Shown here: positions 23,092-34,129 of the stretch, piece by piece
Layout of the letters: every line of letters begins with the position of its first letter
Numbering within the stretch: the first letter of the stretch is position 1
Source of the DNA: Panaeolus papilionaceus
Taxonomy: Eukaryota; Basidiomycota; Agaricomycetes; Agaricales
NCBI GenBank assembly: GCA_015501605.1
Contig: JADNRZ010000018.1
Coordinates: 248,001 to 312,000, forward strand
Length of the DNA: 64,000 bases
Reading direction: 5' to 3'
Notes under the pieces: generated by a model
Databases searched by the model: none
Seen by the model: the letters and a program-made list of their open reading frames with translations, nothing else
What the model was told of the DNA's origin: nothing
Translations under genes and position numbers: made by a program

Positions 23092-23777
23092 ATATTTTTC
23101 TACTACTTCATCTGCCTTTTCGTTTTTCAACCCCTTTATATCCACGACGCCTCCAGACCTATTACCCGACCCTCTCCGGCATCCCGCGCGTCTATTTGCC
23201 TCATACCTCGTCGATCCCCCTGTTTTCCTCCCTTCCATTTCAACAATCCGACACCTTCGACGTATCGCAATCACCCCGAGACCGTCGTCCTTCCTCCCGC
23301 TACACCTCGTTCGAGGCTGTCTGCTCATCTCAATGCTCTTAGACCGCATACATACTCCCATGCATCGTCGCACCCTACCTACGCTGCCTACGCATTCACT
23401 CTACGCCCAGCCCAACACGGCTACTTATTACCCTATTAATCCCGTGCCCCTCTTGCTGTGTTTCGTGTTTTGCTGCCCGACCCGGCAATTAGTCCTACTA
23501 CTACATAACATAATGTGTCTTTATTTTGGTTTTGTTGCATCCTTATTGCATATTCCACCACTCTTTGGTAAAACAGTTTATCCTGTGGGGTTTGATTTTT
23601 GATTTGAGGGTGTGTGATACGGAGGTTTGAATTCCGCTCTTCAAAGTTTTTGAGGGCGTGCGTTTGTTTCTCATCCTCATTTGAACCCTAAACTTGGTAC
23701 AAAACTCCCCCGAGGTATGTAGTTATGTTCCTCTTGAAATCATCAAGCTGATTATTGTGGCGCTAGAACTACTAGAC
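23092..23777. other. Intergenic region: TIM44 3' flank and F-box paralog 3 upstream
   Basis: A 190-codon plus-strand frame (23030-23602) starts inside the TIM44 last intron and runs through the pyrimidine-rich 3' flank. It lacks domains and is most likely untranslated. Nothing else was seen. Confidence 0.5.
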
Positions 23778-25499
23778 ATGCACGCAGCCCTGGAAAACCC
23801 CTCCTTGTTAGCAGAGATATTCAGTTTTCTGCCAGCAGACAAAGAGAAACGACATTAGCTCGCTCTGGCACTAACTTGTCAAGCTTTCTTGTCCCCTGCC
23901 CTTGATAAAATGTGGCGCGATGTCCATATAACCGACCACCCAGTGAGGTTCTTCAAGCTGATACGCAAAGTCAAAATTCGCACCGTGACTGTGGACACAG
24001 GTGGCCCGCCTTTAAAGGTCTACGTACGTTGGATATTTTCCTATGAGCGTCCATATATGCCCTAGATGTGCTAACTTGTTGACCAAGTACATCGATGTGC
24101 CTTTGAACGAGCCAGATCTGATGAAATTCACCGCATATACTCGCCGAGTTCGGACGCTCGATTACACCTTTTCGAATGACTTCGCGCTCGGCACGGCCAG
24201 AGGTGTCGTTCACCCATCCCTGTTCTCGTATGTTATATCTCTCCTGAAAGGCGAACCTCTCTTCCCAAATCTTCGCACTTTGAAGATCAGCGGACGAGTG
24301 GATAGGTGGGATCTCACTGGGCCTATGTCGACGTACCTCCCGCACTTGTCTTCTCCGCACCTACAGCAATTGACATTCTCCTTGGAAGGAGAGGAAAAGA
24401 ATGTGCCGGACGTTTGGATGCTTCTGTATAGCTTTGGACAGAAACCGGATCATCGACTGACGCGTTTGAACTTAACTCTGCCTATATCGCTTATTGTGAT
24501 CGAAGCTTTGCCAACATTGGGCTCGTTGGGCTCGTTGGAGCACCTTGATATTCCTGCCACGATCCTTGATTTCCCTTCACTCCTCCGGTTGACTGCCCTA
24601 GAGAATCTCAAGGTCCTCACTGTAGGCTTTAAATATAGGTTCGCGATATCTGGCAGCACAGGGACATTTGCACAGCTCAAATCACTTGGCCTTACGTCGT
24701 TGTGCAATCCTGCGTCTTTCGTCCATCTGTTCGAGTCGATTGATTTCAAGGCGCTCGTAACTTTCAAAATCGTTTTCTCTGATGAGTATATGAAAGAACA
24801 CAGATGGAAACTTGAATGGGATAAATATTTTTGCGCCCTCGCAGATCGATTTCCCAAGTTGCGGACTTTCAAACTGGGTTCTGTAGTCAGGAATACAGAG
24901 TGGAATCTACCTTGGTCGAACTTTGCACCTCTCCTTGGACTCGGAAATCTTGTTCAATTTGCGATTAATGGACCGTACTTGCGCTCACTCACGAACGAGG
25001 ACGTCATTCAGATTATCTCTGCTTGGCCGAAGCTCGAGATCCTTACTCTTCTGGTATGGACCCACTCCTCCGTGGATCACACCGCTCTGTCGGCCATTGC
25101 GAAAGGCCTCGGAATGCTCGTGAAGCTCGATATACCTGTTGATCTTTCAAGTCTGGTCATAGAGGCGTCTCCCAAAAATAGCCTATCGAACTCGATTGCA
25201 AATCCCAGTGCCTCGTCGAGCAAAGTGAAACATCTCATTATCGGCCATCCACTTCGACCCGTTCGACGACGTGATTTTGACATTCAAGCCATGTTGTCTC
25301 CGTTCCCCCCGGCTAGTAATACGCAAGAGATGCATCGACTAGCGCGGTTTTTGGATGAGCTGTTTCCGTATTTGAGTATGAAGGATGTGAGTCTTCGAGG
25401 GGGGGAGAGGAAAGGAAGCGGGCATTTGCAGTGTTGAAAGAGTTTTTGGAGTGTATGTGGTTGACGAGGAGTGTTGAGAGAGTTAAGGGAAGGTATTGA
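23778..25499 (+). pseudogene. F-box/LRR-like paralog 3, premature stop in F-box and 3' frameshift
   Basis: Exon 1 starts MHAALENPSLLAEIFSFL (23778) and reaches an in-frame TAG at 23856-23858 (codon 27). The same frame then continues as a perfect F-box, 'LALALTCQAFLSPALDKMW'. The usual phase-0 intron follows and exon 2 resumes at 'YIDVPLNEPDLMKF'. From there the LRR-like region is open for some 450 codons. Near the end, after a run of seven G (25399-25405), the homologous tail '...VLKEFLEC' is found in a shifted frame ending at 25499. Two lesions in an otherwise well-kept gene point to recent inactivation. Translation from a downstream start, giving a protein without an F-box, is possible. Confidence 0.7.
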
Positions 25500-25714
25500 T
25501 AGTGACTCGCTGTCGAGACTGAGACCAGGGTTTCCGTTGGGGGTTTCGAGATTGAATATTGATCACGCATCCGACATTGTGCTTATTCGACTCGCGATGA
25601 TTGTTTATCCTTGTTGACCAATTGCCATCAATCCAAAATTAATTCTTCATCCATTCCTCGACCACTACCAACATTGGCCCAGTCCATTGTGACATAGGTC
25701 CGCTTTCTGTAAAA

Positions 25715-27373
25715 ATGCAGGCAGTGCTTCAAAGCCCCTCTTTGCTCACAGAATTTTTTTCTTTTTTGCAACCGTCATATATCTTCTACTACTACGGCAA
25801 CAACAGCAGCCTCTTAGCCGCAACCCTGGTCTGCCGCGCATTCCAGGAACCTGCTCTTGATGCTCTTTGGCGGGAGATACGTGTGGTTGATCATCCCACA
25901 GCTTTATTCAAGTTGATCCCGGCGATAAATTTTCGAAGGGTCACCTTTCCCCGCGAGTTGAGTCAAATGGTGTTACTTGATTTGATCTATACTGGCACAA
26001 AAAAACCCAAGTTAACCAGTATGTGGACACACCTCTGCGCGAAGTCGGTTTGGGTCAATTCAAGCTGTATGCTCAACGCGTCAGAAAGCTGACCTTCATA
26101 TTTTCTGATCCCACCCGCGGCCCAGTGGCAGATACAATCCACCCCTCTCTGATCACATGTATTGCCCCACTTCTCAATGGTGAACTTTTGTTCCCAAATC
26201 TTCGTAGACTATACATCAACAGTAGGGCTGGTGAACCAACACACATGTGTAGCACCATGCCCACATACCTCCCTCTCATCGTTTCTCCGCGAATCGAGTA
26301 CCTCGGCATAGATATCGCCATGGCAGAGTCCAACCTACCATTAGATCTCATCCCTTTCTCAACTAATCTGGCCCGGGTGAACGATAAACACCTCACGCAA
26401 GTGTGTTGTTTTTCAGGACTCCCATCCCCTATAATCTGGGAAATATCGACTCTGCGAGCACTGGAGAATCTCAAATTACTGAGCAGGCTCTCTGATTTCT
26501 CAGATCTTCAGCCCTTGTCATTCCTAAAACACCTTCAAGTGTTATCTCTAGGGTTGCACAAGGATATACATATACCGAACGAGGTTGCCACTATTGCCAC
26601 GTTTGCTGCTCTGCAGTCTCTCACCTTTAAAAATCTAGGCAGTCCCCAGATATTCAGCCACTTCTTTTGCGCCACGCGCTTTCCATCACTGAAGTCCATC
26701 ACCTTAGATCCTTTCTGGAGGGGTAAGCGTTTCGGCGTCGCTCCAGGCCCTTTGCAGGATTATTTGGGCCCCATCGCAGACCGGCATCAAAAACCTGACA
26801 ACCTTGAAGTTGTTCGGTTCGAGGGTTCAGACATTACATTCACCGCCCTGGTCATCTTTTTCCCCTTTACTGCGCCTCCGCCGTCTCCGCCATCTTTGCA
26901 TTTCAGAGTCGGTGCACTCACTCAAAAATGAAGATATTGCCCAGATGATACAAGCGTGGCCCGAGATGAAAACACTTATCATCGATACACATCCACACGT
27001 TACAACCGCCGACCACGATGGGCTCCTTTTCATAGCGCAGGGCTTTACCAAACTCACCACGCTGGAGTTCCCCTTTGTGTTGTCTGGGTCTATTCCATCT
27101 GCGAAGCTTTCTCGTCCTTCTGTCCCTGAACTCCCCAGCAAGCTACGGAAACTAAAAATCAACTTGCCAGTGGCACGTGTTTTAACCTCCAAGGACTACA
27201 AATCGCCACTGCCAAGTAATTCTGATATAAAAGCGATCCATCAACTGGCAAGATACATGCACAATCTATTCCCGTGCTTGAAAGAGGTTGGATGTGATGA
27301 TTCACGTACGAGGGCTGCGCTAGAAGCCTTAACAGAGTTTCTACACTGCATAAAGGAGTCGACGGTGGTGTAA
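25715..27373 (+). pseudogene. F-box/LRR-like paralog 4 with one internal frameshift
   Basis: Exon 1 (25715-25969) encodes 'MQAVLQSPSLLTEFFSFL' and 'ATLVCRAFQEPALDALWRE'. Exon 2 begins at 26020 with 'YVDTPLREVGLG', using the same phase-0 intron site as paralogs 3 and 5. The LRR-like region runs in that frame to about 26800. The homology then moves to another frame (FGSRVQTLHSPPWSSFSPLL and 'LKNEDIAQMIQAWPEMK') which continues to the TAA/TAG-ended tail at 27373. No intron with usable splice sites spans the change, so a one-base insertion/deletion near 26790-26815 is likely. It could also be a sequencing error, since this is the only lesion seen. The remaining sequence is well kept. Confidence 0.65.
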
Positions 27374-27843
27374 GTCGTTAGCACTGTAATGAAAGTAATG
27401 TTGTTCAATGATGGCTGCGCGATTGTTCTTTGTTCACAATTTGCAAACCTGATGTTGTACTCGTTTTGTTAATTCACATGTCCAGCGCTTATCAGGTATG
27501 TATTTAGTCCTAGAAATGATAGCGACCAACTTCGTTCTTGCTGTCCTCGGACTTTTGAGAACAGGCCTACGTAGTATTGCCTGCTGCTGACGTTAGTCCA
27601 TGTTGATTATTACGCCCAATAAAATTCAATGATCCATGCACGATACTTAGCATGGTAGGACCCGACATCAACATTCAAGAACTCGAGGCGTTCCCGAACT
27701 TGGGACCTGTCAAAAAATTACAATTGCAAAGAATGGGACAAAAAGATAATGAGATTTTGAAGTGGGCCTCTGATTTTTGTGCTGAGGACTAATAGCAAGA
27801 CAAGTTAGCTACATAACCCGGAAACATGAGCGAATCCCTGGTT
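27374..27843. other. Convergent 3' ends of F-box paralogs 4 and 5
   Basis: This is a 470-bp spacer between two genes running toward each other and marks the centre of the tail-to-tail F-box arrangement. No gene was seen. Confidence 0.5.
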
Positions 27844-29542
27844 TTACAATGCCCGACGTTTTTCTCCTTCGATAACCCGCGTCTCCGCCATGCACCGCCT
27901 AAACTCTTGCAATAATGTATGGCCCCTTGACTCGTCTAGACTTTCACACTGAGCCTGAAGGACCTTCAATCCTGGAAACAAATTATCTATATACCTGGCA
28001 AGACAGTGAATAGTTCGAACATCCCAGTCGGATGGTAAGATGGGTATGGGTTTGGAAGACCCCAGTGACATGCGTGAATAGGACCAAACTGGGCGCTTGA
28101 GCTTGAGCGTTTGAAGTTTGCTGACGACATTATTGCAGCTGGACTGGGACGTGGTAGGGTCTCGAGAAAGAATTTGTGACAAGAATAACGGAAATTCCAA
28201 GTTGATGAGGTTTGGCAGGCCTTTCGCAATTTTATGCAGTGTCGTATGGTCCATATTCGGGGATACATCCCAAACAGCAACAGAGAGATGTTTAACCTGT
28301 GGCCACGCCGCTATCATCTCAATCACGTTTTCATGACTGAGCAAAGTGATACAGGGCCGTTTAATTACAAGTTGTGTGAGATGACGAAGGCGCAAAAGGG
28401 CAGTACAAGCCGACCATGGAATTTTTCTTGTCGGCTGTTCTCCTTCAGAATAACAGGAACCTATAGTGAAGCACCTTAGGTTTGGGAAGTGCTTCGCAAA
28501 GATAGATAGATGGCCATCCCATTCAAAAGTTCCTAAATCTCGTGTGTTAACCTTTATGGTGTGAAGTGACAGGATAGCGACGTGCTCGAAGAGTCGGTCG
28601 AGATCATGAGGGTTGCACAGCGATTTTAGTGTCAGTGATTTTAAGCACAAGAAGGATCGAGTGCTGCCGCGAAGGACATATCGTGGAACAGTGAGGTGAA
28701 CAAGGGATAGAGATACAGATCTAAGGTGTTCGAGCGACACCAAAGCCTGGATGAATGAAAAGTCGGGAACGGGTGCTGCTAAATCGAGGTGTTCTAGGAA
28801 TCGCAGAGGCGAGAGTATTTTAATCGACAACGGTACGTTCGGCGAATGAGAGAACTCTAGCCGTGTGAGGCGAGGTTGCGCGGCGGATTGGTGGCCAAGA
28901 TCTGATATAAAGTTGAGAACATCCAATGATACGGCGTTGATTGAACCATGAACCCTAACAGACAATTGATTCAGGTGAGGAGAGAGAAGATGAGGGAGGT
29001 AAAGTGAGATCCCCTCGACCAGATTTATAGGCCCAACGTCGACATTTCCTCGCAAGTGTAGAGCGCTGAGATTAGGGAAGAGAGCTTTGCCTCTCAAGAG
29101 AGACATAATTCGAAAAGAAAGGCACGGGTGAATACTGTCCGTTGTATCCGTCTCTACACTGCTGAGGAAATGAAAAGGAAGGACTCGAACACGTCGAGTA
29201 TATTCTCGCATTCGTGTGATGTCGGCGTCGGAGAGAGGAGCATCTATGTACTTCATGACCAGGCGGTTCAATTTAGACATTTAGGCATACAACGTGCAAG
29301 AAATAACGTACATATTCTCTGAAATCTGACCCTTGACCGAAGGGGCGAGATTTTATACGCGGTATGGACATGCAGATCATCGTCGGGTGTTGCAGGACAA
29401 GCAAGTCTCGCCAGAGCAAGTCTCGCGCTGGTTGTAGAAATGTTTTACACGTTAAACATGCTGATAGTAGGTTCGACTTTCTATTTCCTATAAAATAAAA
29501 TATCTCTAAGAGCAATGAGGAGTTTTGCAGGACTGCGTGCAT
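27844..29542 (-). CDS. F-box protein with LRR-like C-terminal region (paralog 5, intact)
   Basis: Exon 1 is 29542-29312 and exon 2 is 29250-27844, joined in phase 0 to give 545 residues. The ATG chosen (29542) starts MHAVLQNSSLLLEIFYFI, matching all paralogs. An upstream in-frame ATG at 29590 would add 16 residues that the other copies lack. The F-box continues 'SACLTCKTFLQPARDLLWRDL'. The second exon opens 'YIDAPLSDADITRMREYTRR' and then carries beta-alpha LRR-like units such as 'LRHLTQLVIKRPCITLLS' and 'WPQVKHLSVAVWDVSP'. A role as an SCF ubiquitin-ligase substrate receptor is expected from the family, but the target is unknown. The open reading frame has no lesion. Confidence 0.8.
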
Positions 29543-30179
29543 CTTCCGAGTCCTGTAGGACACGAGGCCAACGGAGATAGGGTTTGTCAATTCTGGACTC
29601 TAACCCAGCACGTCAATGGAATATTACCAGTAGCGCTTTGAATTTCGAACGAATGCCTTTAGTTCCAATGCACGAGTAATCTTTGCGAAAATAGACGCGA
29701 TGTACACCAAAACGACGGGTCTAGAAGGAGGTTCAAACGTTAGAGGCAAGTTCACGGCACGCCGAAAAATATCTTTTCTCATGATCACGGGTATGTAACC
29801 TACGAATGTCTACCATCTCGATTCGATGTAATCTCGATAGCTACATAAAAGCCCATGCGCCGTCTCAAATTGTCAGCAAGAGGCGGAATAGCCAGAAAAA
29901 ACTATCGTCGTATTAAAACTATGATCGACTGGTTCATATCACAAGACCCCGAGTCGCAGGCTGGATTCTAAAGGTTGCCCAGATGAAAGCATTCTGTTGT
30001 ACGAATTATGCGCCGTAAAGAGCATGCACAGCTATTCATTGCGGTACTGTAAAGGTCGCAAATGAAACAACTAAACATGTCAGAAGAGAACGCCCAAAAA
30101 ACAATCAAGTATTTGACGAGAAATGCGAGATGGAGGCTAATAACGAATTGTGGATGGCCACTGCAAGCCTGAGTTTTCT
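29543..30179. other. Intergenic region between F-box paralogs 5 and 6
   Basis: This is the promoter side of paralog 5 and the 3' flank of paralog 6. A small minus-strand frame (29968-30237) extends out of the paralog 6 3' end and has no independent support. Confidence 0.45.
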
Positions 30180-31825
30180 CTACTTCGAGGATCCACGAAT
30201 TCGGGTCGTACGTATACACATCAAAAACTCCACACAAAGTGTAGCTGCCTGCCAGTGTGAATCATCCACATGGTTGCCTTGCACTTGAAAACAGTCCAAT
30301 TCGGGGAGCACATCATTCAGATATTGCGCAAGGCGGTGAATGGCTCGAGCATCAGAACTCGGTGGTAATATGGTGTATGCGGAAGACGAAGACTGGTGTT
30401 GGTACGGAATGACGAAGGTGAGTTGTCGGAGTTTGGCACGTTTGGCAGTTAACATAGCACTGCGGTTCATGTAGGGTCTAGAAGGCGGGGGCCCGGATAG
30501 TGATAGAGGGAGATCCAAAACGATAAGGCTGGGAAGGAGGTTCACGATGCGATCCAGTGTTGTGTGGTCGAGTTCCATGTTGCCTTCGCAAACGGCAACA
30601 GAAAGTTGTTGAAGTTTCGGCCACGCCTTGACCATCTGATTGACGTCTTCGTTTGTGAGAATCTCGATGCATGGTCGTTGAATTGAAAGGTGGGTAAGGC
30701 TTCGGAGGCGCAATAATGCGACGCAATCTGACCAGCGAATTTTTACTGTTGCTCCCTGTCCTGCATAGGCAGAACCGAGCGTGAATGATTGCAACTCTCT
30801 AAAGTGATTTGGGATAATAGCGAAATGTTGATCCCACAGGACAGCATTGGCTAGTATGTCAAATTTGAGAGTGCTGAGTTGTGGAATGCGAACCCAATTG
30901 AAAAGCCGGCGTAGATAAGTAGGACCACATAGCGAGGTCAGTGTAAGCGATTCTAAGCTCTGGAAAGTTGCCAAAATATGACGTTCGTCAGCTCTCGGGA
31001 AATGGAGAGATTCGAGTGATAAAGTTAAAGATTTAAGGCATTGCAGGGATGAGAGAGAGGGCCTGGATAAATGAGACGTTAGCGATTGGGGAACTCAGTT
31101 CGAGATGCTCCAAGTATTGCAAGCCAGATATCGCTTGAGTAAGTGTTATTGAAGGGGATGAGCATGCCCAGATCTAAGATAAAACCCAGCACATCCAATG
31201 GCACACCGTCTCTAGGATTGGATATGCCAATAGATAAGTGGTTTAGGCGAGGAGAAACAAGGCACGGAAGATAGCGCGAGGCTGCTCCATAAGCATGGGA
31301 GGGGGCGGATCCAAGGTAGCCTGCGAGGTCGAGCCTGTTGAAATTGGGGAAAAGAGCTTCGTCTCTGAGAACAGCCATAATGCTAGTACAGAGAGCAGGA
31401 TGAATGCTGCTTGCTGATGGCCTGTCATGAGGTGCCAGGATTTTCCAGCCTAATCTTCGAACACGTCAAGTATAGTCCCTCATCCGCTGTAAATCGGTCT
31501 CAACGAGGGGCAAATCGATATACTAGATATCGCGGAAAATCAGGAAAAGTATACAAGTATGCTGAAAAACTTGACGAACCAGTTCTCTCGAAGGCGAGTT
31601 ATGCGAGTTATGGTTGAAGCGACGGGATTTCACTTTTGTTATGGAGGCGATCACCATTGTTGGGTGCTCCGTGACTAGCAACTCTCGCCAAAGGACATCA
31701 AGAGCTGGATGTAAGAAGTTTTTGCAAGTCAAGCATGCTGAAAGTACATTGGATTTGGGAGCTCCAGATTCCAGGAAAGAGAATATCTCCAAGAGCAGTG
31801 AAGGATTTTCCAGGGCAAAGTGCAT
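30180..31825 (-). pseudogene. F-box/LRR-like paralog 6, stop codon and several frameshifts
   Basis: The start MHFALENPSLLLEIFSFL (31825) and 'SACLTCKNFLHPALDVLW' are intact. Exon 2 begins 'YIDLPLVETDLQRMRDY' but the conserved 'YTRRVR' is interrupted: the first Arg codon (CGA in paralogs) is TGA at 31466-31468. The frame carries on to about 31195, then breaks. Roughly 20 residues are missing and the homology resumes in another frame ('LQYLEHLELSSPIANVSFIQAL'). It breaks again in a CT repeat near 31055-31070, then runs to the stop at 30180 ('CIRTTRIRGSSK'). One nonsense change and at least two frameshifts make this the second most decayed copy. Confidence 0.75.
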
Positions 31826-33265
31826 CCTCGAAGTCTGAAGAAACTTTACTCAATGAATGTTGAGAACAAGGGAGATAAAGGTCAGTTCGCGAGATATAAG
31901 AATCTGTTGACACCTGAAGAACTTAAATCGAAGGCTTTTAACTTTGACAGATTTCGCACCTACGTCCTCAGGCATTTTCCCAGTTGTCTTTCAAAGACGA
32001 AGATGTCACGCTACAGAGACTTCCGCATCGTCAAGATGGTGTGCACTTTTTTCTTCTGATATTTACTGCTAAAACAAGTGAGTGGTACATTGAGTTTCGT
32101 GGGTTGGGGTGATTTTACTCTTGTCGCTCTGGACCATCATTCTATCGTTGAAAGATAGAGAGTCACGGTCAAGAGTCAAGAGACGCGTCGCGCGGTAATG
32201 ACCACCGGAGAAATCCGAGTGATTAGATTCAACACAACGCACTGACCGCTATTTACTCTCATATTTAAGGGGCACTAGGATAATGACTTGACGATGATCA
32301 TTGCCTTTACGCATTTATCTCACTTCAACGTCAACTTAGACAGAACTTGTGTCTACACTGTCCGGACCTTTCTTCTCCCCGTTCAGTATTTCCCCACAAA
32401 CAAACTCTAGTCTGACAGGAAGCTCAAACGAATCACTGATAAGTCAGGAACGCAAAATATGCAAGAGACTCGATATTGATTGTATGTGTAATTGAATGAG
32501 GTTGAAGTACAAAAGAGACATGTGTGATGAACTACGAGTGCAGTAACACAGTGATAGCTGAGGTTGAAGTTGCGGATGTGAGAGAGATACAGTTACAAAC
32601 ACATAGCTGGGGATGGGATATGATGCTGGGTATTTGCAACAGAAAAGCAGTGACGAGAGAGAGAGAGAGAAAGCGTGCATGGGTGGGGACAAGGGATATT
32701 GCGAGATATCAAAAGAGAAGCGAACCAAGCAGGGAAAGCAAAGGTGAGTAAATGGAGGCATAAGAAACCAACAACAACGCGGTGACGACCATAATAAAAA
32801 GGAAGAGGGGAAATAGAAAATAAAAACAGAAAAACAAGAAAAGCATAGAATGAAGAAACAAACGAAATGAAGAAGGACAATTCCAACGACTCCAAATGAA
32901 AGAATTCCACGTTGACTTGAACTACCTTTTTGAAATCAATACCCGGCACAGCCACCATCGTCACAATGTGAAAGAAGAGGTGGGCAACGAACAGGGGCTG
33001 AACCAGTTGGAGAATTATAGCGGACAGTATTTGGGTGATAGACCTCTAATCTAGTGTCTAGTCTGCCATTAAGGTGAGGTCGGGTAAGAGAGGTTATACA
33101 AGAAACTTTTGTGGTCCAATCAGGTGACGGTGGGTTGTCATGCAAAAGGATGGACCATGGACTCCCCATGCCTACGCACGTTTGTGGCACTTGCCTTCCA
33201 GGGACATCAGGAGAGATCGGACAATCGTGATGGAGGCCTTTATGTGGGGAGAATATAAGTTAAGC
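31826..33265. other. Intergenic region with a GA microsatellite
   Basis: No supportable gene is present in this 1.4-kb stretch. A short GA repeat (gagagagagagaga) lies near 32659-32672, in an A/G-rich region from 32640 to 32900. An ACGCGT box sits at about 32184. The left end is the promoter side of F-box paralog 6. Confidence 0.45.
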
Positions 33266-34129
33266 TCACATCACTGGTGCTTCGATGCGAGGAGGAGCAG
33301 TATCGATGCGCGCGAGTGACCTGCGGGCGCGATGGTTCCTCAAGAGAGTTGGACTCATGGGCATGGCTGGAATAGTGTGAGTTTGCCACGAGTAAAAGCG
33401 TGGAGAAACAGTGGGAGGTGGAGAAGGGGTGAGGAGAGGAGTCAAATTGGGGTGAGCCGAGGAGTGCGGGGGTGGAGTGGATGGAGGTGCCGGGGACTCG
33501 GGGGATGGAGAACGGGTGGAAGGAGTACGACTGGAGACCCTGACCGGTGTAAAGTTAACAACGCGACGAGGTGGAGAAGTGTGCCTTTGAGATGGAACGG
33601 TAATTCTGATATTACCGATGACAGGCGAAGCGGGTGAAGGAGTGCGGAGTGGGACTGGAGGAATAAACACGGGAATTTCTTCCACTTCGCCTGTGCTAGA
33701 ACCGGTGCCAAAATCAATACTGGAGGTGTAAGTGGCACGATCTGTGGCGGTAGACCTCCATTCGCTGTCTGCAGATTCCAGTTGCTGCTGAAGCAATTGC
33801 CATTGAGCAGCAATATCAGTACGGGGGCCATCAGTGAGAGTCCCTGAGTCGAGCGTTGTAGTCATTGGGCTATCTGCTCCATTTTCGCTGCTAGTTTCGC
33901 TAGAGTCGCTGTATACGACGGTGTTGTTGGTGATTGGTGAGACTACCTCAGAGTTGTTGAGAGTGATGGGGTCAACGAAGGCCTCATACTCTGCATCACG
34001 GAAAAAATCCTCTGAATCTGGGTCGAAACGGTTGATTGGACTATATCTGTCGCAGTGGTCGACCTGTGGCTCTGGTTCTGTCCTGATGACAGGAGCGATG
34101 TAAGATTGGGAGAATTGCATACGACCCAT
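33266..34129 (-). CDS. Disordered Ser/Pro-rich hypothetical protein
   Basis: A single exon of 287 codons starts 'MGRMQFSQSYIAPVIRTEPE'. The first 100 residues are acidic and Ser/Asn-rich (DPDSEDFFRDAEYEAF, SSETSSENGADS). The C-terminal half is dominated by SP and TP dipeptides and PPxxP runs (TPSTRSPSPESPAPPST, PNLTPLLTPSPPP), with RRSLAR near the end. It has no folded domain, signal peptide or membrane helix. The many SP/TP sites suggest a phosphorylation target, for example of a cyclin-dependent or MAP kinase. I do not recognise the family. The long uninterrupted frame with a good ATG supports it as a real gene, although low complexity raises the chance of a false call. Confidence 0.55.
   Translation of the reverse strand: MGRMQFSQSYIAPVIRTEPEPQVDHCDRYSPINRFDPDSEDFFRDAEYEAFVDPITLNNSEVVSPITNNTVVYSDSSETSSENGADSPMTTTLDSGTLTDGPRTDIAAQWQLLQQQLESADSEWRSTATDRATYTSSIDFGTGSSTGEVEEIPVFIPPVPLRTPSPASPVIGNIRITVPSQRHTSPPRRVVNFTPVRVSSRTPSTRSPSPESPAPPSTPPPHSSAHPNLTPLLTPSPPPTVSPRFYSWQTHTIPAMPMSPTLLRNHRARRSLARIDTAPPRIEAPVM

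Noticed and set aside
23030..23602. 190-codon plus-strand frame after TIM44
   Set aside because: It starts in the last TIM44 intron and crosses the final exon into a pyrimidine-rich 3' flank; His/Pro/Leu-rich composition with no domain.
32640..32900. GA-rich tract as a possible regulatory or mobile element
   Set aside because: Only a short microsatellite in A/G-rich DNA; no terminal repeats or target-site duplication.
33442..33831. 129-codon minus-strand frame inside the Ser/Pro-rich gene
   Set aside because: Alternative frame of a low-complexity coding region; the 287-codon frame is longer and has a good ATG.
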